Made by a program: the position numbers and the translations under genes
NCBI GenBank assembly: GCA_036494815.1
Contig: DASXNV010000106.1
Location: forward strand, 100,192-164,191
Direction of reading: 5' to 3'
Source of the DNA: Poindextera sp036494815
GTDB taxonomy: Bacteria > Pseudomonadota > Alphaproteobacteria > Caulobacterales > Caulobacteraceae
Length of the DNA stretch: 64,000 nt
In this document: positions 16,929-26,077 of the stretch, piece after piece
Numbering within the stretch: the stretch's first letter is position 1
Layout of the letters: each line of letters begins with the position of its first letter
Notes under the pieces: model-generated
Seen by the model: the letters and a program-made list of their open reading frames with translations, nothing else
Database searches by the model: none
What the model was told of the DNA's origin: nothing

Positions 16929-18104
16929 ATGTTGAACTCAGAAGATCTCGCCGCCCGCGCGACCGAACAGCTGGCCCGCCTGGTGGCTTTCGACACCACC
17001 TCGCGCAATTCGAATCTGGACCTGATCGGCTATGTGGAGGCGACCCTGGCCGAGATCGGCGTGGCCTCGCGGCGGGTGGTCAGCGCCGATGGGTCCAAGG
17101 CCAATCTGCTGGCCAGTATCGGCCCGGCGGTGGAAGGCGGCATCGTGCTGTCCGGCCATACCGACGTGGTGCCGGTGGACGGCCAGCCCTGGACCAGCGA
17201 CCCGTTCGTGCTGACCCCGCGCGGGGACAAGCTGTATGGGCGGGGAACCTGCGACATGAAGGGGTTTCTGGCCCTGGCCCTGGCGGCGGCTCCCGGCTTC
17301 AAGGCCGCGCCGCTGAAGCGTCCGGTGCATCTGGCCTTTTCCTATGACGAGGAGGTGGGCTGCCTGGGCGCGCCGGACCTGATCGCCGAGATCGTGGCCA
17401 ACACCCCCCGGCCGTGGGCGGTGATCGTGGGCGAGCCCACCGGCATGGAGGCGGTGGCGGGCCACAAGGGCATCGCCTCGTTCCGGGTGACGGTGAACGG
17501 CCACGAGGCCCATTCCAGCCAGACCCATCTGGGCCTGTCGGCCAATATGGCGGCGATCCGGCTGATGAGCTCGCTGGTGGCCCTGTCCGACCGGCTGGCG
17601 CACGAGGCCGATCCGGCCTCGCCCTTCACGCCCAAGGGCGCGAGCCTGACCATCGGCCAGGTCAATGGCGGCACGGCGGTCAATATCCTGGCCCGGGAAT
17701 GCGTGTTCCTGTTCGACCTGCGCACGCCGGCGGGGATGGATCCCAAGGCGATCCTCAAGGACTTCTTCGCCGAGGTGGAGGCGATGGACGCGGCCATGAA
17801 GACGCGCTTTCCCGAGGCCGGGGCGCGGATCGAGCTGCGCGCCATCACTCCGGCCCTGGCCACCGAGGAGGGCGGCGTGGCCGAGCTGTTCGCCCGCCGC
17901 CTGGCCGGGGACAACGGCCCGGTGCGCGCCGTGCCCTATGCCGCCGAGGCCGGGCAGTTCCAGCAGGCCGGCTATTCCACGGTGATCTGTGGACCCGGCT
18001 ATATCGACCAGGCCCACCAGCCGGACGAATATGTGGAGATCAGCCAGATGCAGCGAGGCGCGGCGTTCATGGCGCGGCTGGTTGAGGCGCTCTGCACGGA
18101 CTAG
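16929..18104 (+). CDS. argE: Acetylornithine deacetylase (M20 family)
   Basis: This 391-residue zinc hydrolase removes the acetyl group from N-acetylornithine to give ornithine for arginine synthesis. Metal ligands of the M20 fold are visible: His in SGHTDVVPVDG, Asp in YGRGTCDMKGF, Glu pair in SYDEEVGCLG, and the final His in DQAHQPDEYVE. GHEAHSSQTHLG starts the lid/dimerisation domain. The match is to ArgE rather than DapE by GHTDVVPVDGQPWTSDPF and the C-terminal pattern, though M20 members are easily confused. It is single on the plus strand; tsaE begins 38 bases later and could be co-transcribed. Confidence 0.9.
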   Translation: MLNSEDLAARATEQLARLVAFDTTSRNSNLDLIGYVEATLAEIGVASRRVVSADGSKANLLASIGPAVEGGIVLSGHTDVVPVDGQPWTSDPFVLTPRGDKLYGRGTCDMKGFLALALAAAPGFKAAPLKRPVHLAFSYDEEVGCLGAPDLIAEIVANTPRPWAVIVGEPTGMEAVAGHKGIASFRVTVNGHEAHSSQTHLGLSANMAAIRLMSSLVALSDRLAHEADPASPFTPKGASLTIGQVNGGTAVNILARECVFLFDLRTPAGMDPKAILKDFFAEVEAMDAAMKTRFPEAGARIELRAITPALATEEGGVAELFARRLAGDNGPVRAVPYAAEAGQFQQAGYSTVICGPGYIDQAHQPDEYVEISQMQRGAAFMARLVEALCTD

Positions 18105-18142
18105 GATCGGGGCTTACAGGCCTGGACTGGGGAGCGATCGCC

Positions 18143-18616
18143 ATGCATCTGCCCGCGGAGGGTGATTTTCGGCTTGCGGACGACGGCGCCACGGCCCGGC
18201 TGGGGGCCGCGGTGGCCCATACGCTGGAGGCCGGCGAGGCGGTTTGCCTGTGGGGTCCCCTGGGCGCCGGCAAGTCGACCCTGGCCCGGGGCCTGATCCG
18301 CGCCCTGACGCGGCCGGATGAGGATGTTCCGAGCCCCACCTTCACCCTGGTGCAGTTCTATGACAGCCCGACCCTGCGCCTGGCCCATTTCGACCTCTAT
18401 CGCCTGACCAGGCCGGAAGAGCTGGAGGAGGTCGGCCTGGACGAGGCCCTGGACAATGGCGCGGTGGTGATCGAATGGCCGGATCGGCTGCATGGCCATC
18501 TGCCGCCGGATCGACTCGATATAGAGATCGCCGTCGAGGGCCGCGGGGCGGCGGAAACCCGGCTGGCGCGCCTGACGCCGCATGGGAACTGGGAAGGACG
18601 GCCGATTGAGTTCTGA
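18143..18616 (+). CDS. tsaE: tRNA threonylcarbamoyladenosine biosynthesis ATPase TsaE
   Basis: This 157-residue P-loop ATPase works with TsaB and TsaD to place the t6A modification at A37 of tRNAs reading ANN codons. It shows the Walker A GPLGAGKSTLARG (about residues 39-51), the SPTFTLVQFY motif, HFDLYRL, and the AVVIEWPDRL Walker-B-like strand. Length is normal. Its 3' end overlaps the next gene, the kinase AmgK, by 11 to 35 bases depending on the start used. Linkage of tsaE to amgK-murU is common in alphaproteobacteria and pseudomonads. Confidence 0.94.
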   Translation: MHLPAEGDFRLADDGATARLGAAVAHTLEAGEAVCLWGPLGAGKSTLARGLIRALTRPDEDVPSPTFTLVQFYDSPTLRLAHFDLYRLTRPEELEEVGLDEALDNGAVVIEWPDRLHGHLPPDRLDIEIAVEGRGAAETRLARLTPHGNWEGRPIEF

Positions 18617-19697
18617 ACGCGAGGCGCTGAAGGCCGCCTTTCTTGCAAGCTGTGGCCTGGGCGACGCGCGGCGGGTGACACTGACAGGAGACGCCTCCAC
18701 GCGGCTCTACGAGCGCCTGCATCGGCCGGACGGGACCAGCCTGATCTTCATGGACCAGCCGCCGTCGGTGGAGACCGCCCCCTGCCCGCCGCAGGCCACC
18801 CCGGCCGAGCGCTCGGCCCTGGGCTACAACGCCAGCGCCCGGCTGGCCGCCGGGCGGGTGGACGCCTTTGTGGCCGCGGCCGGCTATCTGCGCGGGCGCG
18901 GCCTGTCGGCGCCACAGATCCTGGCCGCCGATCCGGCCCAGGGCCTGGCGGTGCTGGAGGACCTGGGCGACGATCTCTACGCCCGCCTGATCGACGCCGG
19001 CATGGCGGAAGAGCCGCTGTACGAGGCGGCCATAGACCTGATGGTCCGCCTGCACGCCGAACCGCCGCCGGCGGTGCTGGAGGCGGAGGGGGTGAGCTGG
19101 CCCCTGCTGACCTATGACACCCTGGCGCTGAAGACCGGCGGGGACATGTTCATCGAGTGGTGGCCGAAATATGCCGGTTCCGAGCCCTTCTCCGCCGAGG
19201 CCGTGACCGAGTGGAACGCCCTGTGGGCGCCGATCCGCCAGCGCGGCGAGGCCGGCGCCAGCGTCTTCGCCCACCGCGACTATCACGCGGAGAACCTGAT
19301 CTGGCTGCCCGATCGCGAGGGCGCGGCGCGGGTCGGCCTGCTCGATTTCCAGGACGCCCTGCTGGCCCATCCGGCCTGGGATCTTCTTTCCCTGCTGCAG
19401 GACGCCCGCCGCGACGTGGCGCCGGACCTGGAGGCGCGGATGCTGGACCGCTATCTGGCCGCCCGGCCCCAGGTGGAGCGCGCAGCCTTCCTGGCCGATT
19501 ATCGCGGCCTGGCCGCGCTGAACGCCATGCGCATCCTGTTCATCTTCGCTCGCCAGGTGGCCGGTTTCGGCCGCCCGCGCTATGCCAACCTGATGCCGCG
19601 GGTCTGGCGCACCCTGGAGCGGGACCTGGCCGAGCCCAGTTTCGCGGCCCTGCGCGCCTGGTTCGACCGCGAAATCCCGCCCGAGACACGCCCATGA
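18606..19697 (+). CDS. amgK: N-acetylmuramate/N-acetylglucosamine kinase AmgK
   Basis: This aminoglycoside-phosphotransferase-fold kinase of about 363 residues phosphorylates the anomeric carbon of MurNAc (and GlcNAc) for the cell-wall recycling route that bypasses fosfomycin-sensitive MurA. The catalytic loop is AHRDYHAENLIW and the metal-binding loop LLDFQDALLAHPAWDL. I prefer the TTG at 18606, placed 7 bases after GGGAAGGA; an ATG at 18582 is in frame and would overlap tsaE by 35 bases. Identification rests on the immediately following MurU-type nucleotidyltransferase, whose ATG overlaps this stop (ATGA). Alone it could only be called a phosphotransferase. Confidence 0.85.
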   Translation: MSSEREALKAAFLASCGLGDARRVTLTGDASTRLYERLHRPDGTSLIFMDQPPSVETAPCPPQATPAERSALGYNASARLAAGRVDAFVAAAGYLRGRGLSAPQILAADPAQGLAVLEDLGDDLYARLIDAGMAEEPLYEAAIDLMVRLHAEPPPAVLEAEGVSWPLLTYDTLALKTGGDMFIEWWPKYAGSEPFSAEAVTEWNALWAPIRQRGEAGASVFAHRDYHAENLIWLPDREGAARVGLLDFQDALLAHPAWDLLSLLQDARRDVAPDLEARMLDRYLAARPQVERAAFLADYRGLAALNAMRILFIFARQVAGFGRPRYANLMPRVWRTLERDLAEPSFAALRAWFDREIPPETRP

Positions 19698-20425
19698 GCG
19701 GCCCGACCACGGCGATGGTGCTGGCGGCGGGCCTGGGGACGCGCATGCGGCCCCTCACCGACCACAGCCCCAAGGCTCTGATCAAGGTGGGCGGCAAGGC
19801 CCTGATCGACCACACCCTTGACCGCCTTGTGGAGGCCGGCGTGACCACCGCGGTGGTCAATGTCCACGCCCATGCCGAGCAGATGATCGCCCATCTGGAC
19901 GCCCGCTCGGCCCGCGATCCGTCCCTGACCCTGCACATCTCCGACGAGCGCGGCGGCCTCCTGGAGACCGGCGGCGGGGTGAAGAAGGCGCGGGCGCTGT
20001 TGGGCGAGGAGCCGATCTGGGTGGCCAATAGCGACTATGTCTGGAGCGACGATGGCGAGCCCCCGGCCCTGGCCCGATTGGCCGCCATGTGGGACCCGGT
20101 GACCATGGACGCCTGCGTGATCGTTGTGCCCAAGGACCGCACCCAGGGATTCGACACCCCCGGCGATTTCTTTCAGGACGCAGAGGGCGCCCTGACCCAT
20201 CGGGGTGCGTCAATCACCGCGCCCCTGCACTGTTTCGGCGTACAGATCCTCGATCCGCGGCCGGTCTACGCCACGCCCGAGGATCGCTTTTCGCTGTTCC
20301 GCACCTGGATGGCCGCCGCCGAGCGGCGCCGCCTGATCGGCTTTACGCCCGACGGTTTCTGGATGCAGGTCGGCGATCCCGCCGCATTGGAGGCGGCGGA
20401 GGCGAGACTGCGGGCGGATGCCTGA
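19694..20425 (+). CDS. murU: N-acetylmuramate-1-phosphate uridylyltransferase MurU
   Basis: This 243-residue nucleotidyltransferase would turn MurNAc-1-phosphate into UDP-MurNAc, completing the AmgK-MurU recycling path. It has the GT-A-type pyrophosphorylase signature MVLAAGLGTRMRPLTDHSPK, then KALIKVGGKALIDHTL, a LLETGGGVKKA loop and NSDYVWSD with the metal-binding Asp. The short length, without a C-terminal beta-helix, fits MurU rather than GlmU. Its start overlaps the amgK stop, so the pair is almost certainly co-translated. The next gene, addB, begins 90 bases downstream. Confidence 0.9.
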   Translation: MSGPTTAMVLAAGLGTRMRPLTDHSPKALIKVGGKALIDHTLDRLVEAGVTTAVVNVHAHAEQMIAHLDARSARDPSLTLHISDERGGLLETGGGVKKARALLGEEPIWVANSDYVWSDDGEPPALARLAAMWDPVTMDACVIVVPKDRTQGFDTPGDFFQDAEGALTHRGASITAPLHCFGVQILDPRPVYATPEDRFSLFRTWMAAAERRRLIGFTPDGFWMQVGDPAALEAAEARLRADA

Positions 20426-20515
20426 ATCGGCGCCGCGCGGAAATAGGATGCGGTGGTCGAGCCCGGACAGCGTTAGTCTTTGCGCCGACCGTTTCCATAG
20501 ACTTGGCGCGGTGAC

Positions 20516-23500
20516 ATGACCGAGCCCTTTCTCGCCGCGCCATCGCCGCGGTGGTTCACGATCCCCGCGCACCGCCCCTTCGTCACCGATCTGGCGCGGG
20601 GCCTGTTCGACACCCTGGCGCCGCTGGGGCCGGAAGCCCTGTCCGAGGCCATCGTGCTGACGCCCACCCGCCGGGCCGCGCGCGCCTTGACCGAGGCTTT
20701 TGTGGACGTGACCGGTGGCCGCGCCCTGCTGTTGCCGCAGATCCGCGCCCTGGGCGACCTGGACGAAGGCGAGCCGCCGTTCGAGCCGGGGGATCTGGCC
20801 CTGGACCTGGCCCCGGCCATCAGCCCGTGGCGGCGTCGGTTCGAGCTGGCGCGGCTGGCGGCGGATCAGGCGCCGGCCCTGGGCCGATCGCTGGACGCGG
20901 TGGCCGCCTTGGAGCTGGCCGACGCCCTGGCCGCCTTTTTAGACAGCGTGCAGATCGAAGAGGCCGCTTCGCTGGACCGGCTGGGCGATTGGGTGGAGAC
21001 CGAACTGGCCCGCCACTGGAAGATCTCCGCCGATTTCCTCCGCATCGCGGTGGAGGCCTGGCCGCGGCGGCTGGCTGAGATGGGGCTGGTGGACCTGACC
21101 GCCCGCCGGGTGGCGCTGCTGCGCCTGCTGGCCGCCCGCTGGCGCGGCGCCCCGCCCCCGGGGGTGCTGGTGGCCGCCGGTTCGACCGGCACGGCCCCGG
21201 CCACCGCCGCCCTGCTGCAGGTGATCGCCGCCGCGCCGCAAGGGTGCGTGGTGCTGCCGGGCCTAGACCAGGACCTGGCCGACAGCGCCTGGGTCCAGGT
21301 GGGCGAGCAGCATCCGCAAGGGGCCATGAAGCGGCTGTTGGACGCCGCGGGCGTGGATCGCCAGCAGGTGCGCTCCTTTTCCCAGCCCGCGCCCGGCGAC
21401 GCGCGCGGCCGCTGGCGGCGCAGGATCGTTAATGAGGCCCTGCGCCCGGCCGAGGCCACCGCCGACTGGCTGGACCAGATCACCCAGCTGCAGAGCGAGG
21501 GCCAGGCGGCCGGGGTCGATCCCATCGCCGAGGGCCTGGCGGGCCTGACCCTGATCGCCGCCCGCAGCGAGGAGGAGGCCGCCACCCTGGCCGCCCTGGC
21601 CCTGCGCGAGGCCCTGGAGACCCCAGGCCGCACCGCCGCCCTGATCACCCCCGACCAGGATCTGGCCCGTCGGGTGTCGGCGCGGCTGGCGCGCTGGGGG
21701 CTGATGGCCGATTCCTCCGCCGGCGCGCCCCTGGCCGGCCAGCCGGTGGGGGTGCTGATAGGGCTCGTGGCCCGCGCCGTGGTCGATCCGCTCGATCCGG
21801 TGCTGATGCTGGCCATCCTCAAGCACCCCCTGGTGCGCCTGGGCCTGGAGCCACAGGCCCTGGCCGAGCGGGTCCAGGTTCTGGAGCGCTATGGCCTGCG
21901 CGGGGTGCGTCCGCGCGACTTGGCCGCCATAGCCCGCCGGCTGGCCAGGGCGTCCCAGGCGGATGGCCTGTCGGAACATCGCCGCGTGGCCCTGGACGAC
22001 GCCGACCGCCTGCTGGCCCATTTGCAGCGCATCCTGGCCACGGCGCATGAGGCCTATACCGGCGGCGACGCCACGCCGGCCGAGGCCGCCCGCGCCCTGG
22101 TCCAGGCCATCGAAACCCTGGCCGAGGGCGCCGTGAGCGGCGATCTGGGCGCCCTGTGGTCGGGCGCGGCCGGCGAGGCGGCAGGCGGGCTGCTCGCCGC
22201 CCTGATCGACGAGAGCGAGGGCCTGCCGGAAACCACGCCGACCCAGTTCGCCGACCTGGTGGGCTCGCTGCTGGAGGGCGAGACCGTCCGCGCGGGTGGC
22301 GATCTCGACCCGCGCCTGCGCATCCTGGGCGCCCTGGAGGCGCGGATGGTGCGCGCCGACCTCTTGGTCCTCGCCGGTCTGGAGGAAGGCGTCTGGCCGG
22401 CCCCGGCGCCGGTGGATCCGTTCCTGTCGCGGCCCATGCGCGCCGCCGCCGGCCTGCCGCCGCCCGAACGGCGCATCGGCCTGTCGGCCCACGACTTCGC
22501 CCAGGCCGCCTGCGCCGGGGAGGTGATGCTGCTGCACAGCGAGCGGCGCGGCGGGGCGCCGGCAGTGGCCTCGCGCTGGCTGTGGCGGCTCAACACCCTG
22601 GCGCGCGGGGCCGGGACCGCCGTCCCGACCCGCACCGACCTGACCGACTGGGCGCGCGCCCTCGACGCGCCGCTGGAGGCGCCGCCGGCCGCCTTGCGCA
22701 CTGCGCCTCGACCACGCCCGACCCCGCCGGTGGCTGTGCGGCCCACCGAACTGCCGGTGACTGGGGTGGAGCGCTGGGTGCGCGATCCCTACGCCATCTA
22801 TGCCGGGCGGATTTTGAAGCTACGGACCCTGGAGCGGCCGGCCGAGCCGGTGGACGCGCGTATCCGCGGCACGGCCATCCACGCCGCCTTCGAACGCTTC
22901 GCCGTCACCCATCCCGACATCCTGCCGGCCCAGGCCGAGGCGATCTTCGCCAGCATGTTGATCGAGGCCCTGGTGGAGGCCGGGGCGCCGGAGGGGCATC
23001 TGCCGCGCGAGGCGGCCCTGGCCGCCAATGTGGCCCCCTGGGTGATCGAGCTGGAGCGCCGCCGCCGGCCCGGCGCGCGGCTCCTGATCGAGCAGCAGGG
23101 TCGCCACCGGTTCGCGGTGGGCGAGCGCCATTTCACCGTCACCGCCAAGGCCGACCGCATCGAATGGCGCGCGGCCGGCGCCGACATTCTCGACTTCAAG
23201 ACAGGCAGCCCGCCCTCGCGCAAACAGGTGGAAAGCGGCCTGTCGCCCCAACTAACCCTGACAGCCGCCATCCTGCATTTCGGCGGCTTTGACGGCGCCG
23301 GCGAGATCCCGCCGGGGGACCTGGTCTATGTGGGGGTCAGCGGCGGGCGCGTTCCGGGCCGCGAGGAGGTGCGCGCCAGGGCGGGCGAAAGCCTGGTTCT
23401 GGCCCTGGCCGCCTATGAGGGCCTGCGCAAGCGGGTGGAACGGTTCGAGCAGGAAGCCACGCCCTATGTCTCCTGGGCCGCGCCTCAGTTCATCGACCAG

Positions 23501-23581
23501 TATGGGGGCGACTACGACCACCTGGCGCGATTGTGGGAATGGCACGTGATCGGCGAGGGCGAAGACGGGGGCGGGGAGTAG
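20516..23581 (+). CDS. addB: AddB subunit of double-strand break repair helicase-nuclease
   Basis: This 1021-residue protein matches the alphaproteobacterial AddB type, partner of AddA in the helicase-nuclease that resects broken DNA for RecA loading. The N-terminal half is an inactivated helicase-like region without a readable Walker A. The C-terminal nuclease has the PD-(D/E)XK core in ADILDFKTGSPPSRKQ with QLTLTAAIL after it, and RGTAIHAAFERF before it. The C-terminal region has no cysteines, so the Fe-S cluster of Bacillus AddB is not present. In most relatives addA follows directly. Here the next gene is an oligoendopeptidase, so addA must lie elsewhere or be missing. Confidence 0.92.
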   Translation: MTEPFLAAPSPRWFTIPAHRPFVTDLARGLFDTLAPLGPEALSEAIVLTPTRRAARALTEAFVDVTGGRALLLPQIRALGDLDEGEPPFEPGDLALDLAPAISPWRRRFELARLAADQAPALGRSLDAVAALELADALAAFLDSVQIEEAASLDRLGDWVETELARHWKISADFLRIAVEAWPRRLAEMGLVDLTARRVALLRLLAARWRGAPPPGVLVAAGSTGTAPATAALLQVIAAAPQGCVVLPGLDQDLADSAWVQVGEQHPQGAMKRLLDAAGVDRQQVRSFSQPAPGDARGRWRRRIVNEALRPAEATADWLDQITQLQSEGQAAGVDPIAEGLAGLTLIAARSEEEAATLAALALREALETPGRTAALITPDQDLARRVSARLARWGLMADSSAGAPLAGQPVGVLIGLVARAVVDPLDPVLMLAILKHPLVRLGLEPQALAERVQVLERYGLRGVRPRDLAAIARRLARASQADGLSEHRRVALDDADRLLAHLQRILATAHEAYTGGDATPAEAARALVQAIETLAEGAVSGDLGALWSGAAGEAAGGLLAALIDESEGLPETTPTQFADLVGSLLEGETVRAGGDLDPRLRILGALEARMVRADLLVLAGLEEGVWPAPAPVDPFLSRPMRAAAGLPPPERRIGLSAHDFAQAACAGEVMLLHSERRGGAPAVASRWLWRLNTLARGAGTAVPTRTDLTDWARALDAPLEAPPAALRTAPRPRPTPPVAVRPTELPVTGVERWVRDPYAIYAGRILKLRTLERPAEPVDARIRGTAIHAAFERFAVTHPDILPAQAEAIFASMLIEALVEAGAPEGHLPREAALAANVAPWVIELERRRRPGARLLIEQQGRHRFAVGERHFTVTAKADRIEWRAAGADILDFKTGSPPSRKQVESGLSPQLTLTAAILHFGGFDGAGEIPPGDLVYVGVSGGRVPGREEVRARAGESLVLALAAYEGLRKRVERFEQEATPYVSWAAPQFIDQYGGDYDHLARLWEWHVIGEGEDGGGE

Positions 23582-23622
23582 GACCCATTGCCGCCGCTTC
23601 GCCCCCCCTCTAGATTTGGGGC

Positions 23623-25425
23623 ATGAGCATTCATACCAAGCCTGAAATTCCCGCCGACGCCTTGCCGGAGTGGCGGCTCGACGATCTGTTCTCCAGCCGC
23701 GAGGATCCGCGGGTGGAACAGACCCTGACTGAGGCCACTGAAGCCAATCACGCCCTGATCAGGCTCAAGGGCGCCTTCCTGGCCGCCCGGGGCGACGCCG
23801 AACGGCTGGGGGCGATGATCGCCGAGGGAATCTCGCTCTACGAAGCCGCCACCAACGGCCTGTGGGCGGTGGGCGCCTACGCCTCGCTGTCGGCCTCGGT
23901 GGCCCGGGACGATCCGGCCTGGGCCAAGTTTGAGGGCGACGTGCGCGCTCGCTCGTCCGCCATCGGCGCCGAAAGCCTGTTCTTCACCCTTGAGCTGAAC
24001 GAGCTGGAGGAGTGGGAGATCGAGGCGGCCCTGCGCGCCGAACCCGCCGCCGCGCGGTTTCGGCCCTGGCTGCGCCGGGTGCGCCTGAACCGCCCGCACG
24101 AGCTGTCGGCCGACCTGGAGCACATGTTGATCGACCGCGCGCCGGCGGTGGCCAACTGGACTCGGTTGTATGACGAGACCCTGAGCCGCCTGGTGGCCCA
24201 GTGCGGCAAGGAAAAGCTGACCCTGGCCGAGGCGCTGAACCGCCTGTCCGACGCCGATCCAACCCAGCGCAAGGCCGCCGCGCAAGGCCTGGCCAAGGCG
24301 CTGGAGGAACGCACCCCAATCCTGGCCCTCAGCCTCAACACCATCGCGGCGGAAAAGCAGGTGGAGGATCGCTGGCGCAAGTTCACCGACCCGGCCCAGT
24401 CGCGCCATCTGGCCAACGAAGTGGATGCCGACGCTGTCCAGGCCCTGGAGGCGGCGGTGGTGGAAAGCTATCCGCGCACCTCGCACCGCTATTATGCGCT
24501 CAAGGCCAAGCTGTTGGGCCAGAAGACCCTGAACCATTGGGACAGAAACGCGCCGCTCGATCGCGCGGCGCCGCGGCGGTATGACTGGAACGAGGCCCGC
24601 GGAATGGTGCTGGAGGCCTTTTCCGACCTCGCCCCCGCCTTCGCCGACAAGGCCCAGCTGTTCTTCGAACAGCCCTGGATCGACGCGCGGCCCCGGGCGG
24701 GCAAGACCTCGGGCGCCTATTCGCACCCGGTGACCTCGCAGAAACACCCCTATGTGTTCATGAACTATATGGGCGAGCGGCGCGACGTGCTGACCCTGGC
24801 CCACGAACTGGGCCATGCGGTGCATCAGACCTTGGCGGCGCCCTTAGGGACCCTGCTGGCCGACACCCCCCTGACCCTGGCCGAGACCGCCTCGATCTTC
24901 GGCGAGGGCCTGGTGTTCGACCGGCTGCTGGCCGAAGCCTCGCCCGCCGACCGCCGCGCTCTGCTGGCCGGCAAGATCGAGGATGGCCTGAACACGGTTT
25001 CGCGCCAGATCGCCTTCCACCGCTTCGAGACCCGGTTCCACGCTGAGCGCCAGAACGGCGAGGTGGCGCCCGACCACATCGCCTCGATCTGGCTGGAGGT
25101 GATGGGCGAAAGCCTGGGGCCGGCGGTGAAGCTCAATCCCGGCTACGAGGTCTACTGGGCCTATGTCAGCCACTTCGCCCACGCGCCCTTCTATGTTTAT
25201 GCCTACGCCTTCGGGAACCTGCTGGTGGAGGCTCTAGCCGAGGCCCGGCGCCAGGACCCCAAGGGGTTCGCGCCGTTGTACGAGGACCTGCTGGCCGCCG
25301 GCGGGACCCGGACCTATGTGGAGGCGCTGAAGCCGTTCGGGCTCAATCCGCGCGAGAAGGCGTTCTGGGCTTCGGGATGTGCGCGGCTGGAACGGCTGGT
25401 GGATGAGTTCGAGGCGTTGGTTTGA
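23623..25425 (+). CDS. M3-family oligoendopeptidase (PepF-type)
   Basis: This 600-residue zinc metallopeptidase degrades short peptides in the cytoplasm. The metal-binding motif HELGH sits in LTLAHELGHAVHQTLA (about residues 387-402), and the downstream ligand glutamate is in ETASIFGEGLVF. FMNYMGERRDV and the C-terminal PGYEVYWAYVSHFAHAPFY are further family signatures of the M3B/PepF clade. No signal peptide is present. It occupies the position where addA normally follows addB. Just after its stop the base composition drops as the Imm42 scar begins. Confidence 0.93.
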   Translation: MSIHTKPEIPADALPEWRLDDLFSSREDPRVEQTLTEATEANHALIRLKGAFLAARGDAERLGAMIAEGISLYEAATNGLWAVGAYASLSASVARDDPAWAKFEGDVRARSSAIGAESLFFTLELNELEEWEIEAALRAEPAAARFRPWLRRVRLNRPHELSADLEHMLIDRAPAVANWTRLYDETLSRLVAQCGKEKLTLAEALNRLSDADPTQRKAAAQGLAKALEERTPILALSLNTIAAEKQVEDRWRKFTDPAQSRHLANEVDADAVQALEAAVVESYPRTSHRYYALKAKLLGQKTLNHWDRNAPLDRAAPRRYDWNEARGMVLEAFSDLAPAFADKAQLFFEQPWIDARPRAGKTSGAYSHPVTSQKHPYVFMNYMGERRDVLTLAHELGHAVHQTLAAPLGTLLADTPLTLAETASIFGEGLVFDRLLAEASPADRRALLAGKIEDGLNTVSRQIAFHRFETRFHAERQNGEVAPDHIASIWLEVMGESLGPAVKLNPGYEVYWAYVSHFAHAPFYVYAYAFGNLLVEALAEARRQDPKGFAPLYEDLLAAGGTRTYVEALKPFGLNPREKAFWASGCARLERLVDEFEALV

Positions 25426-25477
25426 GGATTTCCAGAACAGCGAACTCCACCACAATGAAGGCGGCTGGCCCCGTGAG

Positions 25478-26050
25478 ATGATAATCGGCGATCCGTCATC
25501 GATTGCTCTTGAAGCCGGCATCACTGAGGCTTTTGAACAACCTAGCCAACTGGCCCTCGGGTATTTTGCAATTCACATCTGCGGCAAGGTCTTTGGTGTG
25601 CGATCCCACGACGCGACCATGCTCGCTTGCTCCTATAACGCGATGAAGGCACGGCTTGACCGCCGCGGAAACCATGCTGTTCGGGATGCAAAAGATCGGG
25701 CAGCCCTTGAAATTGTTCGCCATTGCCAGGCGGCCATCTACGGCATCGAACACAACGCCACACTCCTCTCGGCAGATGAGGCTTTTGGCGGGAGATTGAT
25801 GGCAAGCAACATCGTCTGGGCGCCTGACGGTGACGCCGCCTTCGATGACGGCGGACACGTTCTGCAGTTTGATGAAGGTAACGAGGTTCGGCTGATTGCT
25901 TTCAAAAATGAGATCGACTTCCAAGCCGTCATTTCATCTGTGGCGGAAGCATGGGTTCCAACAGCGATTTTCTATGAACTTCTCGCAGAGTGGTTGCGGT
26001 GGTTTGACTCAGAGCGACACGTTGGCCTCGGGTTGCGAACAAGGCATTGA
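25478..26050 (+). CDS. Imm42-family immunity protein, orphan
   Basis: This 190-residue protein matches the Imm42 immunity family of contact-dependent and polymorphic toxin systems: MIIGDPSSIALEAGITEAF at the start, DATMLACSYN in the middle, then NIVWAPDGDAAFDDGGHV and VRLIAFKNEIDFQ. Such proteins neutralise a cognate toxin domain in the same cell. No toxin, Rhs, VgrG or CdiA gene is adjacent. Composition is unlike its surroundings: two sampled 60-base lines (25501-25560 and 25561-25620) hold 33 and 31 G+C, against 44 in a line of the neighbouring peptidase gene (25201-25260). It is probably a horizontally acquired leftover, or protects against toxins of neighbours. The ATG at 25478 is chosen from the family N terminus. 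Confidence 0.82.
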   Translation: MIIGDPSSIALEAGITEAFEQPSQLALGYFAIHICGKVFGVRSHDATMLACSYNAMKARLDRRGNHAVRDAKDRAALEIVRHCQAAIYGIEHNATLLSADEAFGGRLMASNIVWAPDGDAAFDDGGHVLQFDEGNEVRLIAFKNEIDFQAVISSVAEAWVPTAIFYELLAEWLRWFDSERHVGLGLRTRH

Positions 26051-26077
26051 GGTAGCGCTGCGCCAAATGGAGCAGTT

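Noticed and set aside
25379..25477. N-terminal extension of the Imm42 gene overlapping the peptidase gene
   Set aside because: Family members begin at M-I-I-G-D-P; the extension overlaps the peptidase C terminus and has no support, though I note a toxin remnant cannot be excluded.
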